Origin: Paenibacillus dakarensis
GTDB lineage: Bacteria > Bacillota > Bacilli > Paenibacillales > Paenibacillaceae
DNA: 64,000 bases
Assembly: GCF_001373415.1 (NCBI RefSeq)
Contig: NZ_CDSE01000084.1
Span: 124,001-188,000 of the forward strand
Reading direction: 5' to 3'
The number at the start of each line of letters is the position of its first letter. Within the stretch, counting starts at the first letter, position 1. Below, in pieces: positions 53,569 to 63,603 of the stretch. The notes beneath the pieces were generated by a model, which was not told the origin of the DNA, did no database searches, and saw only the letters and a program-made list of their open reading frames with translations. The position numbers and the translations under genes are program-made.

Positions 53569-54402
53569 TCAACCATTCAATGTCGCAAGCGCTTGTTCTG
53601 CCGATGTGCCTTCGTGCACGATCGACATTAACGCAGTCGTCATGCCGGCAGGATTCGTATGTTGGATCACGTTGCGTCCATATACGATTCCTGCAGCACC
53701 CTGCTTCATAAGCTCCGCCGTGCGCTGCATGATCTCTTCATCGCTTGCGCGGCCTCCACCCCTTACGAGCACGGGAACGCCTGAAGCCACCTCAATTACC
53801 CGATGATATTCAGTCACATCATCACAAGGATCGGCCTTGATAATATCTGCACCAAGTTCGACGCCTTGACGAACAAGTGCTGTGATTTTGCGGATATCTC
53901 CGTCCACCATATAACCGCCGTACGCTTCATTTGGCAGCATAACCAGCGGTTCGACCATGAGCGGCATGCCGTATTGCTCGCATTCTGTTTTCAGCCGGGA
54001 GATGTTCGTGACGCATTGATGATGCAGCTCCGGCTGGCCCGGAAGCAGCAGCAGATTGACACATACGGCAACCGCATCCAATCGCACAGCATGCCAGACT
54101 GCCTGATCGGCCAACTCGCTGAACAAGTGCCGTGGCAGCTCCTTTCCGTAAATATTTGCCGCGTCCGTTCTCAGAACGAGACCAGGTTTGTTTTTTCCGG
54201 GGATTTGCTGGTACTCGCGGGCTTGTCCAATGCTCAGCTGCACGCAATCCGGATTTGACCGAATCACGGTGTCGATCGCATGCTTCATGTTTTCAATCCC
54301 GGATAAAAAAGAGAATTCATTAAAAAATCCGTGATCGATCGCGACATCGAAGCATTTTCCATCCTGAGCAAACATTCGATTCATTCTTGCGGTGACTGAC
54401 AT
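53569..54402 (-). CDS. Class I aldolase, DhnA/LsrF (DeoC-like) family
   Basis: A 277-residue TIM-barrel aldolase of the DhnA/LsrF/FBP-class-I family. Motifs: FDVAIDHGFFNEFS near 18-31 (typical Asp-His), the Schiff-base lysine in ELGADIIKADPCDDV near 182-196, and phosphate-binding glycines in VLVRGGGRASDEE and GAAGIVYGRNV. It would cleave a phosphorylated ketose (or remove an acetyl unit as LsrF does), yielding a triose phosphate such as dihydroxyacetone phosphate. It is the last gene of an operon with an isomerase and a sugar kinase, which points to the final C-C cleavage step. The ATG at 54402 has GGAG eight bases upstream; an in-frame GTG at 54411 is less likely. Confidence 0.8.
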   Translation of the reverse strand: MSVTARMNRMFAQDGKCFDVAIDHGFFNEFSFLSGIENMKHAIDTVIRSNPDCVQLSIGQAREYQQIPGKNKPGLVLRTDAANIYGKELPRHLFSELADQAVWHAVRLDAVAVCVNLLLLPGQPELHHQCVTNISRLKTECEQYGMPLMVEPLVMLPNEAYGGYMVDGDIRKITALVRQGVELGADIIKADPCDDVTEYHRVIEVASGVPVLVRGGGRASDEEIMQRTAELMKQGAAGIVYGRNVIQHTNPAGMTTALMSIVHEGTSAEQALATLNG

Positions 54403-54454
54403 TTGCCTCACTCCTTTTGATTTTATGATGCGAAGACCTTATAAATCGATGTGG

Positions 54455-55282
54455 TTAGCCTTTGACTGCCCCCGCCGACAATCCTTTCACGAAGAAACGC
54501 TGGAAGCCTAAGAACAAGACCAAAATAGGCAGCAGTGTAATGATGATACCTCCAAACAGCAGACTCAAATCCGCCATGCCGCGTCCGGCGAAAAACTTGT
54601 ATAAGCTGATGCTAATGGTGGGGTGATCATTGGCATTGAGGATCACGAGCGGCAGCTGCAGGTCGTTCCATACATAGATGAATTGCAAAATAATCAGCGA
54701 TGCTGTTACTGGCTTGACGAGCGGGAAAATAATGCGGAAAAACGTGTGTGCTGGCGAACTGCCATCGATATAAGCTGACTCTTCCAGATCGAACGGTAAG
54801 CTGCGCATGAAGCCGCTGAACATGAAGATGCAGAAAGGTGATAATACGGCAACATAGACAAGCGTGATGCCAATAATGGTATTTTGCAGGGACAGGCTTT
54901 TCAAGATAAATACAATCGGAATGAGCACCGATTGCACCGGAATCAGGATGGCCGATGCGTACACCCAATACAGTGTATTGAACAAAGGGTGCCGGATACG
55001 GGCTACAGCGTAAGCGGCCATTGCAGACAGGAAGATAATAATGATGAGAGCGATGCCGCCGATTGAAAACGTAACGCCGTATGCTTTGAGCGTGTTCATC
55101 TTCTCAAAAGCTCTTGCGATGTTGTCGAAGCCGACAGAGAAATTGGGCAGAGCAAGGGGCGCGCTGACGATTTGCTTATGGCTCTTAAATGCGTTGATCA
55201 GGGTCAGGTACAAGGGAATCGACATGACCAATGCGAGTACAATGACAAACAGCTCAATGGCAGTATTTTTTACTATTTTCAC
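54455..55282 (-). CDS. ABC transporter permease, carbohydrate type (MalG-like)
   Basis: A 275-residue permease with six membrane segments and the EAA loop SAYIDGSSPAHTFFRIIFPL near 168-188. It is the partner of the permease encoded directly upstream; the GTG start at 55282 follows that gene's TAG immediately, with GGGGGTG as ribosome site. The importer lacks an ATPase in the visible operon, so a shared MsmX/UgpC-type ATPase is required, possibly the one at 12063-13115. The substrate is the unknown sugar degraded by this operon. Confidence 0.87.
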   Translation of the reverse strand: MKIVKNTAIELFVIVLALVMSIPLYLTLINAFKSHKQIVSAPLALPNFSVGFDNIARAFEKMNTLKAYGVTFSIGGIALIIIIFLSAMAAYAVARIRHPLFNTLYWVYASAILIPVQSVLIPIVFILKSLSLQNTIIGITLVYVAVLSPFCIFMFSGFMRSLPFDLEESAYIDGSSPAHTFFRIIFPLVKPVTASLIILQFIYVWNDLQLPLVILNANDHPTISISLYKFFAGRGMADLSLLFGGIIITLLPILVLFLGFQRFFVKGLSAGAVKG

Positions 55283-56161
55283 CTAAGACACCCCCTGTTC
55301 ATATTTTCGGGTCATCGAAAGGAAAAATAGTGTCACGACCAGTGCGACAAGCGTCAGGACAAACGAAGACGCCAAGCCGTAAGACAAATCACTTGAAGCG
55401 AACGCGTAACGGTAGATCCGGATGGCCAGCGTCTCGCTTGAATTTGCCGGACCGCCGCCCGTAAGTGCAAATGGCAAGTCGAATATTCGAATACCGTTGG
55501 CGAGTCCGATCAGCACATTCACGGTAATGCCTGGAGCGATCATGCGCAAGGTGATCGAGAAGAATGTTCTACCCTTAGAGGCACCGTCTATGCTGGCCGC
55601 TTCCTTGAGTTCGGCGGGAACACCCTGCAAGGCGGCCAGATAAATGATCATAACCGGACCGACTCCTTGCCACACAGCTATAAAAATAAGGGAATATACG
55701 ACATAGTCGGGCGAATCGATCCAAGGAATATTGACATTGGCTTCACTCAGCTTTGTTAGCAGTGCATTCAGCAGCCCGGTATTCGCATCGAATATATAAC
55801 GCCATACAAACGCGGCAACGACGACCGGGATGATGTTCGGAATGTAAAATAAAGCGCGTAAAATATTCTTGGTCTTGAGGGCCTGATCCAGCATCATCGC
55901 CAGCAGCAGCCCAACGACATTCGCTAGAAATGCGGTGGATATCCCAATCACCAGCGTTCGAGTAAGCGACTCCGTAAACACCTTGTCATAGAAGATATCC
56001 CGGTAATTTTGGAAGCCGATGAACTGGTAAGCCCCAACCCCCTTCCAATCAGTTAAGCTGTAATAGAATGACTGGATGATTGGGAAGATCAAAAAAATCG
56101 CGATGACAATTGTAATCGGGATGACGAATGCAACACCAGTGATAAACATTTTTCTCTGCAT
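55283..56161 (-). CDS. ABC transporter permease, carbohydrate type (MalF-like)
   Basis: A 292-residue permease with six membrane segments (IFLIFPIIQSFYYSLTDWKG near the start; EAA loop LKEAASIDGASKGRTFFSIT near 190-210). It forms a heterodimer with the next gene's product. GAGGGTG precedes the ATG at 56161. It follows the binding-protein gene after 76 bp. Confidence 0.87.
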   Translation of the reverse strand: MQRKMFITGVAFVIPITIVIAIFLIFPIIQSFYYSLTDWKGVGAYQFIGFQNYRDIFYDKVFTESLTRTLVIGISTAFLANVVGLLLAMMLDQALKTKNILRALFYIPNIIPVVVAAFVWRYIFDANTGLLNALLTKLSEANVNIPWIDSPDYVVYSLIFIAVWQGVGPVMIIYLAALQGVPAELKEAASIDGASKGRTFFSITLRMIAPGITVNVLIGLANGIRIFDLPFALTGGGPANSSETLAIRIYRYAFASSDLSYGLASSFVLTLVALVVTLFFLSMTRKYEQGVS

Positions 56162-56237
56162 AGGGTAATCACCCTCTATTCTTTCGAATTCATTGAAATT
56201 GTTTATGATCGCATTATTGTGAGCGGGTTCTTAGTTG

Positions 56238-57503
56238 TTATTTCGCTTTCGTCTTGTCATATTCTGAAATAAACTTATCGATCGCACTGTCGAGATCACC
56301 TTTAAACGTATACTCTTGTGCCGCATTGCCAAGCGCAACCCAGGTCGCACCTGGAATCGGACCTGTATTGGCAAACGAGATCACCTTATCTACCTTCAAC
56401 CAATTTTCTACGTCGCTATAAGCTTCATCGGTCTTACCCACTCCGGGCTGAGCCGAAAGTGAACCCTTGGCCTCCGAGATTTTCCCGTAATTCTCCTTGC
56501 TGAAGAGCCAATTCATGAACACTTTCGCTTCCTCAACGTGCTGTCCCTTGGCATTGATAGCGAACCCGTCTTCCGGTATGAATAAATAGGCGTTCTCCTT
56601 ATCTGGGGCGTAGGGCATGTTGATAAAACCGAAATCGAGGTTCGGACCAAGCTCGCGTAAGGTTCGCGCTTCCCACGGTCCACCCAGCAGCATAGCAGCA
56701 TCTTCATTGGTGAACGATTGCTGCGCAATTGCATATTCATTCGTGAAACTGCCCGTGCGCACGAATTCGTTCAGTTCTTTGAAGCGCTGGAATCCTTCCT
56801 CCAGAATGGCCCGATTCTCCGGCAGGCTCCAATCGATATTGTTGGACAGATAGGCTTCCTTGAACGCATCGTTATTGACCGCGTGCTTGCCGAATGTCCA
56901 ATGAAACACATTGCCGATTCCGGTCTCCCATTTGGAGGAGTATACAAGAAGATCCTTCCCTTTTTCCTTCAATTTCTTACCGGCATCCAGCAGTTCATCC
57001 CATGTCTGTGGAGGTTCGTTATAGCCGACATCTGTCAGCATCGCTTTGTTATAAGATAACCCAAGCACGCCAAGTCCTAAGGTGAAGATCGCCTGCTTGT
57101 CTCCTATTGAAGTCGCTTGACGAATGGAATCAGAGAAATTCCGGCTTGCATCCAGTTGGCTCAGATCATAGATATATCCCACCTGCTCGGCCATGGCAGT
57201 TGTGTCGTGGCCGATATTCAGCTGGTAGATGTCCGGCAATTCTCCGGTAGAGATGCGTGTTCGCAATGTATCGAAGAGTCCGCTGTCAGGGAGGGTTTCC
57301 GCCTTGATTTTAATATTCGGATGTTCTTTCTCGAATTCCTCAATCAACTGATCATGGATGTTGTTGAACACTGATTCTGCGAACAGCATCGACACTTCCA
57401 CTTGACCTTCCCTGCTGCTTGCCGCACCACCCGAACAAGCTGTTAGCACACTGACGAGGATAACGAGGGCAAAGCCAGCGCATGTTATCTTTTTCAACCT
57501 CAT
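56238..57503 (-). CDS. ABC transporter substrate-binding lipoprotein, carbohydrate type
   Basis: A 421-residue extracellular solute-binding protein. ATG 57503 has AGGAGG nine bases upstream, better than the in-frame start at 57527. The lipobox LTAC follows a hydrophobic signal; family 1 features include NIKIKAETLPDSGLFDTLRT, GELPDIYQLNIG and AMLLGGPWEARTLRELG. It delivers the substrate of the operon to the two permeases. It differs clearly from the UgpB-like lipoprotein at 8983. The ligand cannot be read from sequence. Confidence 0.87.
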   Translation of the reverse strand: MRLKKITCAGFALVILVSVLTACSGGAASSREGQVEVSMLFAESVFNNIHDQLIEEFEKEHPNIKIKAETLPDSGLFDTLRTRISTGELPDIYQLNIGHDTTAMAEQVGYIYDLSQLDASRNFSDSIRQATSIGDKQAIFTLGLGVLGLSYNKAMLTDVGYNEPPQTWDELLDAGKKLKEKGKDLLVYSSKWETGIGNVFHWTFGKHAVNNDAFKEAYLSNNIDWSLPENRAILEEGFQRFKELNEFVRTGSFTNEYAIAQQSFTNEDAAMLLGGPWEARTLRELGPNLDFGFINMPYAPDKENAYLFIPEDGFAINAKGQHVEEAKVFMNWLFSKENYGKISEAKGSLSAQPGVGKTDEAYSDVENWLKVDKVISFANTGPIPGATWVALGNAAQEYTFKGDLDSAIDKFISEYDKTKAK

Positions 57504-57605
57504 GGTCACATTCCTCCTAGTCATCATTCTGTATCCTTTTACAATTTGATGATTCGATCATTTTCCGGAATGCAGCAATCGTTATTCGCCATCATATATA
57601 CTTTG

Positions 57606-59108
57606 TTAGACGACTTTCTGGTTTTCTTCAACCACAATGGGTTTATCTTGTCTCTCGCCAATACTTGTTTGGTTGCTTGCAAGGCGGTGATCATCTGCAG
57701 AATATTGTAATATCTGTTGCCCGATAATCACCGTGCGCCACTTCATCACCTCTCCAAACCTCTTCAGCACATTCATCACATCGCCGTAAACGATGACGCC
57801 ATGATGAGTGCCGCCCAACTGGCTGTACTGCGCAAGAAAGGCTTCGATGGGAACGGGTGGGCGGAACCAGCCGCGAATCGCGTCCGTCATCCGGTCTTCG
57901 CCATCAGGTTCACACATCTCGATCGGCGCTAAGATGAATGTATACTCCCCTTCTCGCCCAGGTGCCAGGTTCAAATAGACTGCCTGTCCCCCGCGGAAAC
58001 AACCGTAAGCGGCAACGGGAGTGTCGGCGTCGGCAAACGGAAACGCTTTTTCTTTCAACACCGGTCTGCCGGCAGCGAGGCGTACATTCATTTCGCCCAT
58101 GTGGCTCAGGAAGATGCGATTATGCTTCCAATCGGGACAGAACATCTCCGTAAACGAACTGTCCGGGTAGACGGACAAAAGTGCACCCGTCAACGCGGCT
58201 GTAAGCGTGTCACCTTCTCCTGCATAGCCAACACCTCGCGCCATCGCTTTGCTCGCTTCAAGGAACGGCATACTAGGCAGACCAGACCCTCTACGGACAT
58301 CAAGGAAGTTGACAGTGAAGGCCGTGAGTTCATTTCGGTCGATCCAACGTCTTACCGTCAGGTCCGAACGGATCGATTGCCGCATTGTGTCGCGATCGAT
58401 TCCGTCCACGTCATATCGCTGCGCATCCTCGGCGATTTCTCGCTCGATCCACTCATCGGGTATCGGATCGGCAGCAGCATCAGCAATCAGGAGGTTCGAA
58501 GCAATTGTCTCGATACCGATCGACGAATACAATACGTCCACTGGCACCTGGAAATCACCCATGCCGGTGAATGGTTGACCTATTACGCCGACGCGTGCGC
58601 TGCGCAATTCCCTCGCCAGCCTGACGGCTTTCACACCGTCAACCACCCGATCGAGCACGTCGGATTCCGCCCAGTGTCCAGCTTCAATATGAAACTGCTT
58701 TCCATTTCGGAGAAGCAAGTTACACATGTCCTGTACGCCGTGTATGCCATGGTTGTACATGATCTCGTCCGGAAGCTGCTCCGTGCCGAAATCGAAAGTC
58801 GGCGTTGTGTCCAGTACGATCAGCGGCAGCCTGGTGGCGGCAAGAGTATCTGCGGATTCCAGCGAAGGCGAGTATGCCAGATGCAGCGTCACGATAGTGT
58901 CTGCTTCCTCCCGTTCGAACAACTGCACTGCCACCTCGAATTCCGGCTTGATGCTGCATACTGGCGATGCTATGACCTCAAGCCCTCGTTTCTCAAATTC
59001 GCTGGTGATCGTGTGATAAAACGCTTCAACCCTCCCCCGTAATTCCGGCCAATAATCGTCATACAGCTTCACGTAAAACGGCAACAGCCCGATTGTCAGC
59101 TTCTTCAT
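57606..59108 (-). CDS. L-arabinose/L-fucose isomerase-like protein with conserved active site
   Basis: A 500-residue aldose-ketose isomerase-fold protein, similar in length to AraA (about 500). The N-terminus (KLTIGLLPFYVKLYDDYWPE) and FEREEADTIVTLHLAYSPS resemble the AraA/FucI substrate domain. The metal and catalytic residues of AraA have counterparts: GYAGEGDTLTAAL (E298), FTEMFCPDW (E321), FLSHMGEMNVRLA (H336) and GGTHHGVIVYGD (H435 or H436). An active Mn-dependent isomerase is therefore likely, but overall divergence suggests a substrate other than arabinose. ATG overlaps the upstream hydrolase TGA (ATGA). Lies between a hydrolase and the importer in the operon. Confidence 0.78.
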   Translation of the reverse strand: MKKLTIGLLPFYVKLYDDYWPELRGRVEAFYHTITSEFEKRGLEVIASPVCSIKPEFEVAVQLFEREEADTIVTLHLAYSPSLESADTLAATRLPLIVLDTTPTFDFGTEQLPDEIMYNHGIHGVQDMCNLLLRNGKQFHIEAGHWAESDVLDRVVDGVKAVRLARELRSARVGVIGQPFTGMGDFQVPVDVLYSSIGIETIASNLLIADAAADPIPDEWIEREIAEDAQRYDVDGIDRDTMRQSIRSDLTVRRWIDRNELTAFTVNFLDVRRGSGLPSMPFLEASKAMARGVGYAGEGDTLTAALTGALLSVYPDSSFTEMFCPDWKHNRIFLSHMGEMNVRLAAGRPVLKEKAFPFADADTPVAAYGCFRGGQAVYLNLAPGREGEYTFILAPIEMCEPDGEDRMTDAIRGWFRPPVPIEAFLAQYSQLGGTHHGVIVYGDVMNVLKRFGEVMKWRTVIIGQQILQYSADDHRLASNQTSIGERQDKPIVVEENQKVV

Positions 59109-60166
59109 CGATGCGCCACCTCGATTCCGTTGATCATTGCATAGGCGTTGTTATGGAAAATATCCTCGATGTCGGACCGTGTTAAGTTCTCCGCCTCCGC
59201 AGCGATGCGGAATGCATTGATCTCTTCGTATAGAAAGAAGGATATCGAATCCGCCTCAGCCCCGGTCACTTCCCTCATATGCGAGTCACCGGACACATCA
59301 CCATATAAGCCAGATGGCACCAGGTTCACATAGTGGCCATTCTCGCAAATTCGTCTTGTACGCATGCGCAAGATTGGCAGATCACTGCCGAAAACGATAC
59401 GCTTTGGCCCAACGGCCTGAATCAATTGTCTGAATACGCAGGCATTTGTGTTCGCGCTAAAGTCGAACACCATATTCTTAGTCTCCGCGAGAATGTCAAA
59501 GGCATCACCTACGTCTTCCTCACAATATGCGCGTCCCACATGGGCGATGATCAGCTTCAACGATGGATAGCGGCGCTCAATCTCCAGCATTTGCGCGAGA
59601 TTGACAGGGTCTTTCAGTCGGCCGTCACGGGGAATATGCAGCATGGCGATCCAGCCGTGCCGGTTCAGTACTTCCAATTGATGAGGTGGGAGGAAATCGA
59701 AAATGCGGATTTCTTTCTCCGGGATATAGGGAGCGGAGAAGTTCAGATATACTTTGCAGCCCAGAAAGCCGCCGCGTTTGATGCCTTCTTCGAATTCGGA
59801 AGCGCTTTGGTCTGGTCTGGCGACCATCAGTGACGGCAGCTGGTGCCGTTCGGCGCTTTGCCTGACATACTCGTTCCCTGCCGCGATGTCATAGTCCATA
59901 CTGACTTGGGAGAATATGAGCGGGGTTACATCCTTGCCGGGGAACATTAACCGGTAAGTCTCGAACAGATCCTCGATCGGATTGTCCTTGGCGACAAGAG
60001 ACGGCCATGTAACCGCTCTCACAGGTGCGTTTGACGAATCCAGTTTTATGCTGTCCTGCCATACGTGCGTATGGATGTCAATGATCCGGTCCGGAAGAAA
60101 GGCTTGCAGCTGCCGCTCGTAGAATTGTCGATCGACTTCTTTCACTTCAAACAAAGCTTTCATCAT
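59105..60166 (-). CDS. Amidohydrolase (amidohydrolase_2, PF04909-like metal hydrolase)
   Basis: A 353-residue TIM-barrel metal hydrolase. The first metal pair is DRIIDIHTHVWQD near 29-38. Later motifs are LKLIIAHVGRAYCEED near 205 (metal His), VFDFSANTNA near 237 and RIVFGSDLPILRMR near 260 (catalytic Asp in FGSDLP). Family members are decarboxylases, lactonases or amide hydrolases. ATG 60166 has GGAGGAGG immediately upstream and is preferred over 60187. It sits between the kinase and isomerase genes. A lactone- or amide-opening step before isomerisation is an inference from context. Confidence 0.8.
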   Translation of the reverse strand: MMKALFEVKEVDRQFYERQLQAFLPDRIIDIHTHVWQDSIKLDSSNAPVRAVTWPSLVAKDNPIEDLFETYRLMFPGKDVTPLIFSQVSMDYDIAAGNEYVRQSAERHQLPSLMVARPDQSASEFEEGIKRGGFLGCKVYLNFSAPYIPEKEIRIFDFLPPHQLEVLNRHGWIAMLHIPRDGRLKDPVNLAQMLEIERRYPSLKLIIAHVGRAYCEEDVGDAFDILAETKNMVFDFSANTNACVFRQLIQAVGPKRIVFGSDLPILRMRTRRICENGHYVNLVPSGLYGDVSGDSHMREVTGAEADSISFFLYEEINAFRIAAEAENLTRSDIEDIFHNNAYAMINGIEVAHR

Positions 60167-60183
60167 GTACCTCCTCCGTATCG

Positions 60184-61632
60184 TCATCTATATGAATCCT
60201 GAAACGTACAAAATCTTTCGTGATAGACCGACTCCGCCGACTGGTCCGGTTCGCGGACAACCTCGGGAAAATCCAATTCCTGCAATGCATCCCGTTCGTC
60301 TGCATATTGCCCCACACCAATGCCGGCCACGATCGCGGCACCGACAGCACCTGCGCAGGAGCCGTTGACTGTACGAACCTCCATGCCGAGCACATCGGCG
60401 ACGATTTGCGGCCACGGATTCGTTTCTGAAGGACCGCCAACGAGTGCGGCAGATGTGAAGCGCATGCCGGCTGCCTCCAACCGATTTAGCTCCCGCTTTA
60501 ATAAATAAGCGGTCCCTTCCATCAGCGCTCTGGCGATATCCGGTTTGCCGTACCCTTCCCGGTTGTCGAATCCCTCTTGCCTGCTCGGATTGAGGGTGAG
60601 ACCGCCCGCCCCATGTTTAGCGGAAGCGGCTAATCGATTGAACTCATGGTACCGATCCGGGCCGCCTGACACGAAGCGGCGTATATAACCATCGATAGAA
60701 GATGAGATCGCCGACAGCGAGAACATTCCGCCCCAAGTGCCCGCAGGATGAAGATAAGGATCGGTCAGCAGCTGCAGCTCTACGGAGCGCTGTCGTTCGT
60801 TCATCGGACAAAAGCCAACCCAGGATGTGCCGCAGGACAGAAGGAGCTGGCCTTCATCGATTACTCCAGTCCCTCTGGCCGCGCACGGATGATCGAATGT
60901 GCCGAGAACTACGGGCGTGCCGTGTGCCAACCCCGTTTCTAGGGCAGCTTCGATGCTTATTTCCCCGATCACTGAACCTGTGGGGCGAATCGGCGGAAGC
61001 TTGTGCTCGGGAATGCCGAGGGCATGCAGGGTGGGAAGATGCCACTGCCCCGTCTGCTGTTCCTGCAAATACATAGTGGTAGCGGTTGAGGGATCGACAG
61101 CCCAGGTGCCTGTCAATTTGTAAAGAATATAGTCCGTGCTCATGCAGATAACGGCAGCTGCGTCCAGCAGCTCCGGAGAATGGCACCTCATCCAGGCTAG
61201 ATGGGCTATTGGAAACGCATTCAATAATGGCCAGCCCACGCGCTCATGCACCTCACCCGTGTCCATCCGTCCAAACACCGTTTCGATCTCATCACGAACA
61301 CGTGCATCCATCCAACTGATCGCCGGCAGCATCGGCTTACCCTGTTCGTTCACCAGCACGGTGTTCCCGCTGGCCGAAGCGATGCTGAGTCCAGCGACAG
61401 TACCGCCTGAAGGAAGTGCAAGCGTAAGCCTTCGGATGACGTCCGTCACCGAACGGTACAATCGTTCCACATCGAACTGTACCTGATTGTTCTCAGCGGA
61501 TAAGTGTGCTACCTTGTGCGTTTCACGGGACAGGATCGTACCAGCGGCAGTCATCAACACGCCTTTGATCGCAGACGTTCCTATGTCAAGTCCGATGAAG
61601 CCAATTTGCTCGCGGTTCAGTCCACCCGGCAT
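60184..61632 (-). CDS. FGGY-family carbohydrate kinase (xylulokinase-like)
   Basis: A 482-residue sugar kinase. N-terminal phosphate-1 motif FIGLDIGTSAIKGVLM, substrate region ISWMDARV near 105, MSTDYILYKLTGTWAVDPST near 165, catalytic Asp in VVLGTFDHPCAARGTG near 240, and C-terminal FGGY-2 signature LVGGPSETNPWPQIVADVL with GAVGAAIVAGIG near 405-450. It phosphorylates a ketose or polyol, most likely the product of the adjacent isomerase. ATG 61632 has GAGGG eight bases upstream. Separated by 19 bp from ald. Confidence 0.87.
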   Translation of the reverse strand: MPGGLNREQIGFIGLDIGTSAIKGVLMTAAGTILSRETHKVAHLSAENNQVQFDVERLYRSVTDVIRRLTLALPSGGTVAGLSIASASGNTVLVNEQGKPMLPAISWMDARVRDEIETVFGRMDTGEVHERVGWPLLNAFPIAHLAWMRCHSPELLDAAAVICMSTDYILYKLTGTWAVDPSTATTMYLQEQQTGQWHLPTLHALGIPEHKLPPIRPTGSVIGEISIEAALETGLAHGTPVVLGTFDHPCAARGTGVIDEGQLLLSCGTSWVGFCPMNERQRSVELQLLTDPYLHPAGTWGGMFSLSAISSSIDGYIRRFVSGGPDRYHEFNRLAASAKHGAGGLTLNPSRQEGFDNREGYGKPDIARALMEGTAYLLKRELNRLEAAGMRFTSAALVGGPSETNPWPQIVADVLGMEVRTVNGSCAGAVGAAIVAGIGVGQYADERDALQELDFPEVVREPDQSAESVYHERFCTFQDSYR

Positions 61633-61651
61633 CGCGTTCACCCTCTCTTAA

Positions 61652-62779
61652 CTAGTGTTCCGCTTGCAGTAAGCTTTCGGAATCGGTATACTCCAATCCA
61701 TGACTGACCGCAACCGGTTGGCAAGTAATTTTTCCTGCATAAGTGTTCAGCCCTTTGAGCAAAGAGGCATCCTCGAGCAGTGCCTTGCGCACCCCTTTGT
61801 TCGCGATCTGCACCAGATAAGGGAGAGTCGCTGACTCTAGTGCAAAGGTGGAAGTACGCGGAACAGCACCGGGAATGTTGGCGACAGAATAATGTACGAC
61901 TCCGTGCTTCTCATAAGAAGGCTGATCGTGTGTCGTGATGCGGTCGATTGTCTCGATCGATCCACCCTGGTCGATGGCTACATCGACAATGACTGATCCT
62001 TTTTTCATCGTCCTTACCACAGACTCGCGCACGATCTTCGGTGCATTTGCTCCGGGAATGAGTACAGCTCCGATCAGTAGGTCAGCTTGACGCACCGCTT
62101 CGGTCACATTGTACTCGTTGCAAATCAATGTACGGATGCGGCCGGAGAAGATGTCATCCAGGTACACCAGCCGGCTCTTGCTTACGTCAAGCACAGTGAC
62201 CCTTGCGCCGAGCCCGATAGCCATCTTGGCGGCATTGGTGCCGACAACTCCGCCGCCGATGATGACAACTTCCCCATTCGCGACGCCAGGAACTCCGCCA
62301 AGCAGAATACCCATGCCGCCGTTATATTTCTGCAGCAGCGAAGCCCCGATCTGCACGGACATACGGCCGGCGATTTCGCTCATTGGGGCTAGCAATGGCA
62401 GTTGACCGTTATTTAATTGGACGGTTTCATAGGCGATGCCTGTAATGCGTTTCTCCAGCAGCATGCGCGTCAGGGACAGATTCGGAGACAGATGCAAATA
62501 CGTATATAGCGCCTGTCCCGGACAGAAATAATCGTATTCCGATTCCAGCGGTTCTTTTACTTTCACGATAAGGTCTGCTTGATCGAACAGCGCCTTCTTG
62601 TCCGCTAGTACGGTAGCACCCGCCTCACTGTACTGACGATCCTCGAATCCGCTGCCCATACCCGCGTTCTTTTCAACAAGTACCTGGTGGCCATGCCTTA
62701 CGAGCTCGCCCACGCCGCCAGGCGTCAGGCCGACACGATGCTCGTTGTTTTTGATTTCTGTCACCAGTCCAATAATCAT
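61652..62779 (-). CDS. ald: Alanine dehydrogenase
   Basis: A 375-residue NAD-dependent enzyme interconverting L-alanine with pyruvate and ammonia. Signatures: [16 protein letters not shown] at the N-terminus, [13 protein letters not shown] near 37, [14 protein letters not shown] near 71 (catalytic Lys), LYTYLHLS near 92 (catalytic His) and the nucleotide motif [17 protein letters not shown] near 165. Length is normal. ATG 62779 has GGGAGG seven bases upstream; the frame is open to 62860 without another site. Its presence in a sugar operon with a class III aminotransferase suggests recycling of alanine formed when pyruvate accepts an amino group. Confidence 0.93.
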   Translation of the reverse strand: MIIGLVTEIKNNEHRVGLTPGGVGELVRHGHQVLVEKNAGMGSGFEDRQYSEAGATVLADKKALFDQADLIVKVKEPLESEYDYFCPGQALYTYLHLSPNLSLTRMLLEKRITGIAYETVQLNNGQLPLLAPMSEIAGRMSVQIGASLLQKYNGGMGILLGGVPGVANGEVVIIGGGVVGTNAAKMAIGLGARVTVLDVSKSRLVYLDDIFSGRIRTLICNEYNVTEAVRQADLLIGAVLIPGANAPKIVRESVVRTMKKGSVIVDVAIDQGGSIETIDRITTHDQPSYEKHGVVHYSVANIPGAVPRTSTFALESATLPYLVQIANKGVRKALLEDASLLKGLNTYAGKITCQPVAVSHGLEYTDSESLLQAEH

Positions 62780-62798
62780 CCGCAATCCTCCCTTGAGT

Positions 62799-63587
62799 TT
62801 AGACGAGCCGGACTTCGACACCCTTTTCCTTGATAGCTTCGATCTCATCCTTGTTGGCATTGTGGTTGGAGATCAGGCTATCAATTTTGTCGATGGTCTC
62901 GATGCGTGCGAAGTTGGCACGACCTACTTTCGTGTAGTCTGCGACCAGAATTCTTTTGTCTACGAGTGCAATCATTCTTCGGTATAGTTCCGCTTCCAGG
63001 TGATGATAGGTTGTCACCCCGAATTCGGAGCTGACGCCGTCTGACGACAAAATAAGTTTGTCTGCTTTATACCGATTCAACTGGGCAATGGCATCGTCAC
63101 CAGTAGTAAATTGGTATTCCATATTGATATTCCCGCCCAGCATGACGACAGCATTTAGGTTACGATGAAATCCGACTTCGTGGATCACAGGCAATGAATT
63201 CGTAATAATGATCAAGTTCTTATGATTTTTCAGCTCCTGCATCACATATAGCGGAGTTGTTCCGGAGCCGATGATGACTGTATCACCGTCGGAGATCATA
63301 GAGGCCGCTTCCATGGCGATTCTTCTTTTCTCCTCGCCGTTAGCCGCAGATCGGTCGTGAAAAGTCATATTGTAGTAATTCTTGTACGTACTGATCGCTC
63401 CGCCATGTATGCGCTGCAGCGCTCCCTGCTCTTCCAGAAGATCCAGATCCCCCCGGATTGTCACTTCCGAAATGCCAAACAGCTTGCTTAAATCAGCGAC
63501 TTTCACTTTGCCCTCGCTTTGCAGCAGTTCCAGAATTCTCTTTCTTCTTTCGTCGATGTCGATCTCTCTCATATCTTGCTCGAACAT
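62799..63587 (-). CDS. DeoR-family transcriptional regulator
   Basis: A 262-residue regulator. The N-terminal DeoR HTH is complete ([20 protein letters not shown], then [20 protein letters not shown], then [11 protein letters not shown]). The C-terminal DeoRC sugar-phosphate sensing domain has [16 protein letters not shown] near 105 and [19 protein letters not shown] near 175. Such proteins repress sugar operons until a phosphorylated intermediate binds, here probably the product of the FGGY kinase. ATG 63587 has GGAGG seven bases upstream; the ATG six bases earlier is too close. It is encoded inside the operon, between the aminotransferase and ald. Confidence 0.9.
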   Translation of the reverse strand: MFEQDMREIDIDERRKRILELLQSEGKVKVADLSKLFGISEVTIRGDLDLLEEQGALQRIHGGAISTYKNYYNMTFHDRSAANGEEKRRIAMEAASMISDGDTVIIGSGTTPLYVMQELKNHKNLIIITNSLPVIHEVGFHRNLNAVVMLGGNINMEYQFTTGDDAIAQLNRYKADKLILSSDGVSSEFGVTTYHHLEAELYRRMIALVDKRILVADYTKVGRANFARIETIDKIDSLISNHNANKDEIEAIKEKGVEVRLV

Positions 63588-63603
63588 GAACATTCCTCCA
63601 GTA

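Noticed and set aside
57938..59042. Long plus-strand frames opposite the isomerase gene (up to 313 codons)
   Set aside because: They are antisense shadows of a well-supported gene, have no ribosome site and no recognisable protein features.
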